Assembly: GCA_947650285.1 (NCBI GenBank)
Contig: CANTFL010001448.1
Location: 186,001-250,000 of the forward strand
Length of the DNA: 64,000 bases
Origin: Hyaloperonospora brassicae
Lineage: Eukaryota > Oomycota > Peronosporomycetes > Peronosporales > Peronosporaceae
Direction: 5' to 3'
The notes beneath the pieces are model-generated. The model saw only the letters and a list, made by a program, of their open reading frames with translations, was not told where the DNA came from and did not search any database. Below, in pieces: positions 18,788-28,829 of the stretch (its first letter is position 1; the number at the start of each line of letters is the position of its first letter). The position numbers and the translations under genes were made by a program.

Positions 18788-19930
18788 ATGTTCATGTTGG
18801 ATGAGGAAGATGGCTTTCACGTCACACGTGAAGGCTTCGCCCATTTGAGTGACCCCGAATGGGCAGCAGTAGGGCGAATGAGCTTCACCGTGGGCGACAT
18901 TGGCGTTACCGCCATGTTGAAATCTCTTGACAGAGACCAACAGCATGCCTCCATCGCCAGGTTCATTCAACATGAACTTGCTACCGAACGGGAGTAAGTA
19001 GCTTTGCTTCAACAGCAAGGCTCTCAACAGGCCGATCAGTTGAGAGAACTCGGTGCTCAACAGACGGAGCTGTTGAGATAGCAGCAATTCAATGCTGCTG
19101 TGGGCGGGACGACGCATGCACGTCGTCCCGAAATCTTGAAGGTTGATATCTCCAAGTACAGAGGAGTCGAGGAAGACTCCCTGTTGTTATGGTTTGTCGA
19201 ATTAGACAGAGCCATAGAGGCACGTCGCATCGACGATGAGCTAATGAAACCAACATTTGCTCAAAACCACTTGGCAGGACGTGCCAAGACTTGGGCCTTA
19301 CGACTGGAGATGGGCGACTCATATGCTTTTGAGTCGCTTGAATCCTTCAAGACCCGGCTCAAACGCACGTTTGAGACGCCAAGGGCTGAGTTCAGGGCTC
19401 GGTCAGAGCTCCTTAAACTCAAACAAGGTGAGCGTGACGTGCACGCTTACGCCCAAAATATACGACTCCTTGCGAGTAGTATAATTACCAACCCGGTTCA
19501 TGAACACACGCTGATCACTGTGTTCATGCAAGGGCTCGCATATGGGCCTGTCAGGAACCACCTGTTCCGTCTAGAGTTGAATACTCTAGAAGGTGCTATT
19601 GCAGCAGCGGAACAGGAGAACTTAAGCATATGACCGGTTCATGCTAGCTCAAGATCTTATCGTTTACCGAGGCGAAAAGAGACCGGAGGTCCAGAACCAA
19701 TGGACCTCTGTTGTGTTGAGAGCAAGGGACCTTGCTCTTCGAACAACAAGCGATTGCAGAAGTGCAGTCGCTGCAAGAAGTTGGGACACTACGCTTACGA
19801 GTGTAGTGCCCCTCGTCTAGTACTGAGTACCTGGTCGTCCATTTGCCAAAAGGGGCAATTGGCGTGGGTCCAGAGCCGTTGCGAAATCGCGACAGCGAAG
19901 CGGGTCATCAAAAATGGCTGGGGTCGGTAG
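18788..19930 (+). pseudogene. gag of copy 1, interrupted
   Basis: A single frame runs 18788-19930 with stops at 18995 (TAA), 19079 (TAG) and 19631 (TGA). A Gln-rich linker follows an N-terminal domain, then a retrotransposon-gag segment with the hallmark LAGRAKTWALRLE and LKRTFETPRAEFRARSEL. Near the end is one CCHC zinc knuckle, CSRCKKLGHYAYEC (19763-19804), which binds RNA in nucleocapsid domains. The same frame and knuckle are found in the minus-strand copy at 52.8-53.9 kb. Confidence 0.88.
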
Positions 19931-20052
19931 GGGTGGAGCTTCCTACTGATCCAACAATCTCAAGAGAATAGGCAAACCTCTCGACGAAAGTTGCTCCAAA
20001 TACACAGTCACTGTGTGTCTCTGCACCTAGTGATGAGACATCACTCATCATC

Positions 20053-20361
20053 TTGAAGTTGGAAGTAACAAAAGATATGTCACTTCGTGCTCTGGTTGAC
20101 TGTGGGGCGTCGAATAATTTTATTCGTCGCCAATCACTGATGGAGCGTGGGGTCTTGTTTGTTGAGCTCCATATTCCCCTAATGAGGATGACGGTGCGCC
20201 TTGCTACATGCACAATAATTGCCGTTAAGAAACGTGTAGTCGGAATCTACTACACGTTAGAGGACTGTCAGCACGATGATAACTTTATCGTACTGGATCT
20301 GGATGACAAATTTGATGTCATCCTGGGATTGCCTTGGCATAGAAGGTACGAGCCAAGGTAG
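20053..20361 (+). pseudogene. retropepsin-like protease of copy 1
   Basis: Different frame from gag, so a frameshift lies between 19930 and 20053. Active-site motif DCGAS (about 20098-20112; usual form D-[ST]-G-[AS]) has Cys at the second position. The flap-to-end hallmark ILGLPW follows about 70 residues later. Cleaves the gag-pol polyprotein in active elements. Confidence 0.8.
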
Positions 20362-20845
20362 AGCTGGCAGCATCGATCCCTGAAGATGCCTGCCGCTTGT
20401 TCATCAGATGGCCATATTATTAACGTCATGGAGCGTCCACAAGTGTGTGGATATTCTGTGAGTGAGTGCGATGGCCTCACTTGCGGTACGGTCGTTAGTA
20501 CGACTGCACAAGATCACAGTGTAGATGATCACTACACTGCGGAGCAAGCTCCCGGCGGCTGTACAGAGGTACAGGCAGCGCCGAAGGTCCACCACTCGAA
20601 CAAGCCGAGTGGACCGGGACATGGATGCATGCCTAGCGGGCAGCTTTCTAGAAGAAAGAAACATGTTGCCACCAGAAGGCAACATGTCAATCCTAGGTCG
20701 ACTGGAGAGCCGACCGTCCGGGGATCAGTCCCTGAAAGTGGTTGCACAGCCACAGTCAGAAGACGTAGAGGAAATAAGTCCCTACGTTTAAGAGGAACAA
20801 CTTCCTCTTGGGTTACATGTTGAGAGAACAGGGTCTCAACAAGAG

Positions 20846-22103
20846 GTGAAAACAAATTCCCAAGAAGAAACCGAGACGTTGAACGTCTTGGTTAATGAAG
20901 GATCAAGCGTAGGCGCTTATACACTTGATCTGATTGTGCCTCCGAATTTAATTTCGGAGATAACTCAATTGCCAACGCTAGAACCGAAACGGTTTTTGCG
21001 TGATCTGCGTAGTGGCAAAGTCAAGCAGATCTACATACTCGTCACAGAGGATGAGTATGTGGCCGATATTCGATCGGCAACAGTATTTGCTGAGAGCGAA
21101 CGGGTTCTCAGCAGCTCATCGATGGACGAAAGCGTCCTCGATGAGAAGACTCGGATTGAGCGTTACACGTCTCAATCCTAGGAGTCACGTCAGGCAAATC
21201 CTTTGTATAAGGATTTGATCGTATCCAAGGATGTGTTTCCTGAAACCGTACCTTGAGAGTTGCCTAAGGACAAAATCACTCGACACGAGATCGAGCTCAA
21301 AACGGGCTCGAAGTACTGTGTCATGAATCAGTGGCCACTGCCTCGTGAACAAGTAGTCGCGATCGTCAAGTTCTTTGCCGATCGCTTTGCAGCGGGCCAT
21401 GTGAGGGAATCAACTTCCTCTCACAACTCTTCGACCTTCTGTGTGCGATAGGCCACAGGAGGATGGCGGATAGCGCACGCACTCAACAAATTGAATGCTG
21501 CAACGGTACCGGCTCAGACGCCGACACCGAGAAAGGACTTTATCATAGATGGTATGCCAAAGAGTATCATCTTCTCGTCCATGGATCTGATGGACGAAAT
21601 ATATCACATTCTCATGCGTGAACGGGACATCCCTTACACGGCAGTGAGCACCCCTGGCGGTATGCTGTGGGAGTGGCTAGTGATGCCACAGGGGCGGAGT
21701 AACACCCCTGCAACGTTCAAAAGATGTGTCTCGAATCTGTTGATCCGGGATATCGCACCGAGTTATTTTGACTATGTGTTTGTCCGTAGCCGGGCTATGG
21801 ACGGGAAGACGGAAGTTGAAGATCACAGAACTTACATTCGCCAGGTTCTTCAATTCTTGCGCAAGCATAAGTTGTACGCCAACCTCAAGAAGTGTATATT
21901 CGCGGGTAGCGAAAAACCACTTCTTGGGTGCATCGTGGGTAAACACGGCGTACGCCCTGATCCCGAAAAGATCAAGGCGGTCACCGACTGGCCAGTGCCA
22001 GTCGATGTCAAGGGACTAAGGAAGTTCCTTGGGCTAGCGGAGTACATCCACAAGTATTTGCCTAACTATGCCGGGATGAATGTTCATCTTTCTTGTTTAC
22101 GTA
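20846..22103 (+). pseudogene. reverse transcriptase of copy 1, catalytic motif altered
   Basis: One frame, with stops at 21179, 21254 and 21447, covers the RT palm and fingers: LPREQVVAIVKFF, then GGWRIAHALNKLN, FSSMDLMD (first Asp of the catalytic triad), WLVMPQGRSNTPATF (primer-grip region), and YFDY at 21764-21775. Gypsy elements have Y-x-D-D there; the last Asp codon is TAT (Tyr), a one-base change that should abolish polymerisation. After it, GCIVGKHGVRPDPEKIKAV is the typical thumb-proximal segment. A frameshift near 22103 leads into RNase H. Confidence 0.88.
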
Positions 22104-22640
22104 AGCAAAAATGTGAAGTGGTCATGGAAGGCTGAGTGTCAGCGTTCCTTTGAAGGTATCAAGCAAAGCTTGATGCAATTGCCAATCTTGGCGATTGCAG
22201 ATCGGGACAGATCATTTCATGTGGTCTGTGACGCCAGCGATTTTGCGATCGGCTGTGCGTTGATTCAATTTGATACAGATGGCGCGGAGCGCGTCATCTG
22301 TTATCAGTCGCGTCACCTGCAAGTAGCTGAGCTTAATTTCCCAGTGCATGACAAGGAACTCCTTTCCATGAAGTACTCACTGGCCAAGTTTCGCGTCTAT
22401 CTCTTGGGAGATAGACCGTTTGTTGTCTACACGGACCATGCGTCATTACGCACGGCCGTAAACAGCCCACACCTCTCGCAGCGCATGGCGAGGTGGCTGT
22501 ATTTCTTCGCGAAGTATAACTTCTCCGTGGAGTATAAACCGGGACGACTCAATGTCGTCGCTGATGCTCTTTCGCGCCGGCCCGATTTCGAGCCGGACGC
22601 ACAATCCAACAGTGAGGATAAGCCCACTGTTGCGACACTG
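22104..22640 (+). pseudogene. RNase H domain of copy 1
   Basis: Frame continues from the RT after a +1 shift. It contains VVCDASDFAIGCALIQF (first catalytic Asp), an E-containing HDKELLSMKYSLAKFRVYL and the TDHASLRTA motif with the conserved Asp, followed by VEYKPGRLNVVADALSRRP. These are the RNase H hallmarks of Ty3/Gypsy pol. No stop within the domain. Confidence 0.88.
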
Positions 22641-23560
22641 TCAGTCAGTGTCCCGTCGTCAAGTTTACTTGACGACGTACGAAAGGCATACGCAGAAGAT
22701 AAGGATCTTCTGCGATTGATGAATCATCTGGTGAATCCATCCAGTAAATCCATGAGGGATTTACCGGATTTGTACCGATCCTCCTCGGATCGGTATAGTA
22801 CACGCAACGGATTGCTGTACTATACAGCTGTTGCCGACGACACGCCTCGTGTCGTCGTACCCGCTCATCATGATTTGCGTTTACGCATCATGTATGAGCG
22901 TCACGATGCCCCAACAAGCGGCCATCGTGGTAGAGAAAATACTTACCTCACGGTAAGTCGTGACTTTTACTGGCCCCACCAGTATCAGTTTGTCCGCAAG
23001 TACATACGAGCTTGCGAGGTTTGTCAAAGTGTGAAGCCTAGTCCTTCATCCCGTGCGCCATTGCAGCCTCTGCCCGCTCCGACAGAGTGCTGGCAGTCCG
23101 TTTCAATGGACTTCGTCTTCGGTTTTTCCGAAGACGCTCACAAGAATCTTGGTATTCTTGTGTTTGTTGACCGATTCAGCAAGATGGTCCATCTTGCGGC
23201 TGACTCTGAGTCGATCAAGGCTCAAGGTTGTGCTCGTGTCTTTCTAGACACGGTCTTTAGACTCCACGGGTTACCCCGTGAACTCGTATCCGACCGTGAC
23301 CCTCGGATCACGGCGGCATTTTGGCAAACCGTGTTTCGTTCATTCGGAACACGGTAAAAAATGTCAACATCTGACCATCCCGAAACAGATGGCCAGACAG
23401 AACGTGCTAATCGTGTCCTCGAAGAGATACTTCGAGGATACGTCCAATCGTTTTCAAGTTGGAGGATTCGCCATCAATAAGTCGATGTAGTCGATGTCTA
23501 CCCATGAAGGAATTCGCCATCAATAAGTCGATGTATGCTTCCACACAGCACACACCGTTT
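22640..23560 (+). pseudogene. integrase of copy 1, stop before the catalytic Glu
   Basis: Continues in the RNase H frame: a zinc-binding H-x-H..C-x2-C type domain (GHRGRENTYLTVS ... CEVCQSVKPS), then the core with MDFVFGF (first Asp), SDRDPRITAAFW (second Asp), a TAA stop at 23355, and [15 protein letters not shown] in line after it. A direct duplication of about 24 bases (23464-23487 and 23511-23535) lies just downstream. The protein is broken. Confidence 0.85.
23464..23535. repeat. direct duplication inside integrase
   Basis: ATTCGCCATCAATAAGTCGA occurs at 23464 and again at 23511, with a 23-base spacer, so this is a short local duplication of about 47 bases. Confidence 0.85.
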
Positions 23561-24059
23561 TACGTGAATGGCTTACGCCATCCACGTCTGCCCACCCTTC
23601 TAGAGTGTGACTCTTTGATAAGGGGGGAGAGACTCGCTCGAGCAAAAACCGTTCTGACTCTTGATCATCACGTGTCGACGCTAACGTCGCCACGTATGAT
23701 GCCGATGTCGATCAGGTCGACATCGATGAAGAAAATCATCTCAATAATAGCGATGACGCTATTATTGACTCGGATGATGATGACGATGCTGGTATTTTCA
23801 GCATCGCCAACGACTATCCTAGCGAGGAGACACCATCCTCGCTGATGAACAGAAAGAGGAAAGCACTCTTTCTGTAGTTCGCACAAGGCGAACCGAACAA
23901 CACAACACCGAGTCAGCAGAAGGATTTCTGCTGGCTCACGAAGCAGTGGTCCGTTTCGTACAGGATTCCATCGCTTACGCGGTGGACCTTTAGAAACAGA
24001 ACGCTCACAAGAATGGAATAGCAAATGTTCTTTCATTTATTGAAGGCGACTTAGTACTA

Positions 24060-24896
24060 CTATCTACGGTATAACTACCTAGACACGCAATGACCAACGT
24101 GAGCAGCAGTAAACTACTGCCCAAGTATATCGGCCCCTTTTGTGTGCTGCGCCGACAAGGAAACGCATACACGATCGAGCTACCACGTAAGATGCGCACG
24201 AATCCTACGTTCTACGTGGGGCGTCTCCGCCCGTACTGTCAGTACGAGCCTTCTACTTCCGATGAAGATAGCCCTTACGTTCAAGAACCTCTATCAGGTT
24301 CTTGCGCTAGCGCTCCAGACGTTCAACCTGTTCGCGCACATCAGAGATCACTTCGTTCAAGCGAAGGATCTCTCCGCGAGCTATCGCCAGCTCGCCAACG
24401 ACGGAGCGGACGTCGCGCTTGGCCTGAAGCTGCGCGACCGCATACTCAAAACGGTCTTTTGCACTCTCGGTCGCGTGATCCTTGCGGTGCTTCTGCACCG
24501 TGTCGGTCAGAGCGTAACGCCTGTCCCTCTCGTGCTATAAATCGTCGCGCAATTTAACGATTGCGCTTTTCATCTCGTAAGGATCGAGATGGTGAGCAGA
24601 ACGATCTGGAGGAGGGGATTTCCTCCTCAGCACACTCTTTGGTGGACTCACACGGTGGTCAGCTCTTTCTAGTGGATCGTATCTTGAAACACCGTGACGA
24701 TTCAGGATCAAGGACGAGTTACCTCGTCCAGTGGCGAAGATATCCACCCTATTGGAACAGCCGGGAGCGGGGCTCCCAGCTGATGTTGGATGTTCCCATT
24801 CTCGTCGAGCAGTACGACGAGACCCACCCTTTGTTGGTGGAGGGCCATCGTCGTACGAACGATCGGCGCGTTCATAAAGGGATTGCAAATTTTTAA
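24060..24896 (+). pseudogene. integrase C-terminus and chromodomain of copy 1
   Basis: One frame with one stop at 24538. It begins with the integrase C-terminal GPY/F-type piece (KLLPKYIGPFCVLRR, YTIELPRKMRTNPTFYVGRL), then a low-complexity Arg/Ser-rich hinge, then a chromodomain at about 24655-24835: VDRILKHRDD, SYLVQWRRYPPYWNSRE, in the order of the Tf1/chromovirus group. In such elements the chromodomain reads heterochromatin marks to guide integration. The hinge and chromodomain DNA is also open on the opposite strand. Confidence 0.85.
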
Positions 24897-25179
24897 TCCC
24901 TTCGCGCATCTCAGACGAGATGCGCGCCCTCCAGTAGAGCTGTTTAAGGAGGTACGCCTCCTAAGGGGCGCAAACTGAGTTGTCGACACAACTCAAGCAC
25001 TTCTCTCCCCACGAGCAGCAAGGCAAACCTGCCTCTCGAGATAATCGGTGAAATTTATACCGTGCACCGACATGCGACTTATGTTTAAACTTGCTGCGAG
25101 CAGCATCAAGTTTGTCCAGCCAAGACTGTCGACCAACAGTCAGCATATTGGCGATAAATACATTCCACGCATGCACCAA
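24307..25179 (-). CDS. antisense ORF B of the Gypsy element (broken, coiled coil end)
   Basis: Minus-strand frame from 25179 to 24307, interrupted only by two stops (near 24961 and 24535). It includes GIKNLQSLYERADRS, a Pro/Arg/Ser-rich middle, then DPYEMKSAIVKLRDDL and a long heptad-like segment (HERDRRYALTDTVQKHRK through VERLER) rich in Leu, Glu, Arg and Gln, typical of coiled coil. It overlaps the sense chromodomain and hinge at 24307-24896. Upstream it is in a different frame from antisense ORF A by one base, so the two may be a single protein of roughly 550 to 600 residues broken by a shift near 25200-25500. Confidence 0.45.
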
Positions 25180-25522
25180 CGAGTGCGTGTCTTTCTTCTC
25201 ATTGAGTTGGAACCATCGATGCCTGAAAAGACATCGATGTTAATTCATGTTCAGTGCGATAATTTTTCGCACTGACATCAAGACCATGGAGCTTTGATGC
25301 GTCAAAGAGTGGGATCTGACAGCCCCCATTGATATAACCATACCACTCTCTCTGCTCTCTCAAAAATGGCACCCATGGCTTGCGCTCAGGAGCAGATCAG
25401 ATAGCATCACGATCCTGCTCCTCTTGCGTGGTGCCAATGTAATTGGCACTACCATCACGACTATGGCTGCGATGACTCCGTACGGAGTCATCTACATCCA
25501 CATAAGGACCTGCGTCCTTTTG

Positions 25523-26053
25523 TTACACGTTTGCCTCACCAGAATACGACCGCGGTCGGTTCGATCCTGGTGACGAGTTCGCGGACTCGTCAGATGAACC
25601 GAACATCTCGTGCCGTAACTCGAAATCAAGACTGCCGCGATGCGCAGCAGTCTTCGCTTTCGCAACCGTACGATCAGGTTTTGCGGACGGCTTCGAGTCG
25701 GATGGTAAATCCGACTCGCCCGAATAGATCACCTCTATGTCGGGATCACAATCCATAATACTACCACTCGCACCCGAATCTGCGGGTAGAGAGGCCGCAC
25801 GTGGACGACCACGTGCACCTGCAACTATGGGTGTTGCAGGTTGCTCATTAACAGCCGCAGGCAAATAATCACCTGCTGCTGAGTCTTGAGTGTCTTGATC
25901 TCCGGCTGCACGCATTCGTGCAGCCGCTTCATTCGCGGCCTTGCTCGTCATGTGCTCCGAAGTGAAAATGTGAGGGAAAAGACCAACAAGTGCTCCCCGT
26001 CCCCAGTGCGACACGACGTTAATCACTCTGTCACAACCATTCAAATCGTTCAC
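25523..26053 (-). CDS. antisense ORF A of the Gypsy element (176 aa, unknown)
   Basis: Uninterrupted 176-aa frame on the strand opposite to gag-pol, ending just inside the 3' LTR boundary. Start at 26053, or 25951 where MTSKAANEAAARM begins. It has an Ala/Arg-rich N-terminal helix and a long Ser/Asp/Pro-rich, acidic, probably disordered C-terminus (for example DPDIEVIYSGESDLPSD). A related sequence survives in the decayed copy 2 near 32210-32300. Function unknown; antisense ORFs at this place are known from some plant Ty3/Gypsy elements. It runs into the next antisense segment only through a frameshift. Confidence 0.55.
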   Translation of the reverse strand: MNDLNGCDRVINVVSHWGRGALVGLFPHIFTSEHMTSKAANEAAARMRAAGDQDTQDSAAGDYLPAAVNEQPATPIVAGARGRPRAASLPADSGASGSIMDCDPDIEVIYSGESDLPSDSKPSAKPDRTVAKAKTAAHRGSLDFELRHEMFGSSDESANSSPGSNRPRSYSGEANV

Positions 26054-26067
26054 TATAGTGACTGATG

Positions 26068-26082
26068 GTTAAGGGAAGGGGT
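26068..26082 (+). other. polypurine tract
   Basis: TTAAGGGAAGGGGTG, immediately before the 3' LTR start at 26085, is almost all A/G, the expected primer for plus-strand synthesis. Confidence 0.6.
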
Positions 26083-26084
26083 GC

Positions 26085-26530
26085 TGTAACGGGTCGGCTC
26101 GTTACATAAAAATTGGCACGAAAGTACCAATTTTTGAATATTATCTGTTTTGATAAATATTCAATCAATATCACTCGAAATGAGTGATGTTATCGCATAT
26201 AACCGCTAAGGATAATATTCGTTGAGGGGCCCACATCTCGGATGATGTAAAGTGTACATCAACCAACTTAACCACCAATCGCTGCTGGACGCACGCAATG
26301 GGTGGTGAGCAAAAGACCCACATAGGATAAGGAATGTTAATATAGTTAGAGTAAGCCATAGGATGATTTATCTAATGTCTTAACTATATTAAATAAACAG
26401 TTCTACTTTCCCCTCAAGACAGAGCTTTCGGGTTCGGTTTTGTCTATCGCTTCCTCGGTTGCCCTGTGTACGCTTGACGGGCACACGTCACCCTTGCGTT
26501 AAGTTCACGCAAGGGGTGTGCCCCGTCACA
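26085..26530 (+). repeat. 3' LTR of copy 1 (446 bp)
   Basis: Starts TGTAACGGG after a purine-rich stretch and ends CCCGTCACA. Followed directly by GATAC. Same sequence as the 5' LTR with scattered substitutions and about 95 bp extra near its start. Confidence 0.92.
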
Positions 26531-26535
26531 GATAC
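26531..26535. repeat. 5-bp target-site duplication, right copy
   Basis: GATAC directly after the 3' LTR, matching 18380-18384. Confidence 0.9.
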
Positions 26536-26734
26536 TGCGACGGCTAAACACCTTGTCATCAGCCTTTTACCCTTAACAATGAATGCCAAAAACGGATACG
26601 TTCACGTTCGCCCACTGCACTTCATGTTGCTATATAGTGGTGACTGTTCCGACGTTGGCTAAACGGCGGGATCAGAACTTGAGGGGATTAAGCGTTTATA
26701 AACAATCAAAAGTTGCATATTCAGAAGCGCTAGT

Positions 26735-27225
26735 TGTAGTGGTATAAGCCCGTTACATGTCACTGCACCAAACCGGGTTTACGCAAAATCTATCTTAAAC
26801 GAAAAATTCCCCCGTTATTTATCGTCATGAGTGAATATTGTGAGAACATACTGCTATAAAGGTACTGCTGTACCTGTAGAGGTAATTTTGACACCGCTGC
26901 ACTCGTTGGCTGATATCGACCATCATATCAAGCAACTTAACCACCATTCGCTGATAGACGCGCGCAACGAGTGGTGAGCGAGTAGCTGACTTTGACGTTC
27001 GTAATTCAGTGTAATAAGTACGATCAAAACAAGTGTTATCATATAATGACTAACTGTGTGGTCTGTGTACACTTTTGCTTGTTCCCTTCTACCAAGTAAA
27101 TTTTTTTAGTAGACTTATCTTCCTTTGCGAGTACAGTGTACGTGAGAAATTGAGACATTTGCCGAAATTGTCGCATGTTACTTAGCTCGTAATATGATAA
27201 ATCAAGGGGAGTATGTCCCGTTATA
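26735..27225 (+). repeat. left LTR of copy 2
   Basis: Begins TGTAGTGG, contains an ACTTAACCACCATTCG block matching copy-1 LTRs, and ends CCCGTTATA. Highly diverged. Confidence 0.65.
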
Positions 27226-28788
27226 CCTGTAATCACTATTGGGTCTGTCCAATAACCATGGATATTCCATTTCAGCTTGGAAAGGATGAATATGAGAATT
27301 GCTTCCACGTCACGCGTGAAAAATACACCAATTTAGTGACACGAATGACCTTTCGTAGAACGTATGAGTTTGACATCAGTCCAATCGATGTTAGCTCCAC
27401 GATTTCACTCACATTGCGGACCTGCTCTAAGCGCTTCTGTTGTTTTCTGTGGCAGGAAACGAGCTGAATTCTGCTATCGATGAGTTAATTCCAGTATGAA
27501 CTTGACGCCAAGCGATAGAAAACTCCTTCCTTCACCAGCAAGGTTCTCAGCAGGCAGATACAATACGGTGAAATATTTCCCATCCGCTCAATATCTCAAG
27601 ACAACATCAATCCTAGGCTGCCGCTACTAGGTTATACAACTCAAGTCTATCTGAAAGCTGAAAGACAGACATGTCTAAGAAAAAGTGAGTCGAAGGAGAC
27701 TCCATATAGAGATATTATGTCGAAGAAGACGACGCCATTGGAGTATCCGTATCTCTGAAGAAAAGAGAAAGGTCGCATTTGCATATTCAACTTGACTGGT
27801 CGTGCTAGAAGTTAAGCTTTCGGTGTAAGATTCACGGCACATATATGTTTAGGTAGTTGGACGTCTCCAAACCCGGATCAAGTAGACCATTTTAATTTCA
27901 AGGGTATAGTTTAAGGCTTGAGATCCGAGATCCTGAAACGCAGGCGGGGTAGGCGTAACGTGCACACTTTCGACTAGCATTTTTGGCCATCTTAATGCTC
28001 GTATCGCTGCCAGACTAGTTACTGTGAGAACTCAATCACAATAATCAGGCAGGGCATTGCGGATGTCCTTGTCAAGTCCTATTATTTCTGCCTGAAGCTG
28101 AAACGCTGGATAAAGCTACATTGATGGTGAATCATAATGCCTTCGTCTGAGACAAGCAAACGCCAACTCGGACTTCTATATTCCCTCTTGACGGCAAGAG
28201 AGTGGAGGTACCCAAAAAATTGAGTATTTATTCTACGTGGGCAGCAAAAAAACTAGTATATCGAGATAGAAATGATTGCAAAAAAGCCAATTCGAGACGA
28301 CAGCCACTACGCCTTTAAATGTAGTATCCTTAATACCGTCTTACATGCGCCCGTGAAGTAGGTACGTTCCATGGGTAAGCTGGCAAAATCGATCCGCCAG
28401 GGTGTCTGTCACTTCTTAATGAGGTGACCGTCGGTCGAACGTCTTGGGTACTTCACAAGCGTGTATGATCTAAGAGTGATCACGATGGAGTTATTTGTGG
28501 TCGGGGCGTTAGAAAGACTGCAAAAGACCTCGGTGAAGGTGATCATCTACACTGTAACGTAAGCTTTTTACAGCTGTGTAAGCGTAGAAGTGCCGAAGGT
28601 TCACTACGCAAATTAGTCCAGCGAGCCGGGACGTGGATGTAAAGCGGAAAGCAGATAAAAGAAAAATCTGTTTCATATCGTCGGAAATAAGGTAGCTTTT
28701 GGTCGACTGGATTGATGGTTGTAAAGAACTGGCTATGATACAGAAAACAACAATACAGCTAAGAAAAGAGGTTGTGTATATAGTTTCA

Positions 28789-28789
<1 letters not shown>

Positions 28790-28826
<37 letters not shown>
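28790..28826. repeat. (TA)n microsatellite
   Basis: About 18 TA dinucleotides inside the decayed copy 2. Confidence 0.95.

Positions 28827-28829
<3 letters not shown>

Larger units (their letters stand above)
18385..26530 (+). mobile_element. full-length Ty3/Gypsy LTR retrotransposon with chromodomain (copy 1), inactive
   Basis: An 8.1-kb element flanked by GATAC duplications. LTRs begin TGTAACGGG and end in an inverted CCCGTTACA (3' LTR: CCCGTCACA). Internal order is gag with zinc knuckle, protease, RT, RNase H, integrase, chromodomain, which is the Ty3/Gypsy order; the chromodomain places it with chromoviruses, which often target heterochromatin. It is dead: in-frame stops in gag (18995, 19079, 19631) and pol (21179, 21254, 21447, 23355), frameshifts between gag, protease, RT and RNase H, and a changed RT catalytic motif. 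Many stops look like C-to-T type changes. A long antisense frame occupies the 3' third. LTR divergence is a few percent plus one deletion, so the insertion is not recent. Confidence 0.93.

Noticed and set aside
28790..28826. TA run as a promoter or origin
   Set aside because: A plain dinucleotide microsatellite within a dead element.
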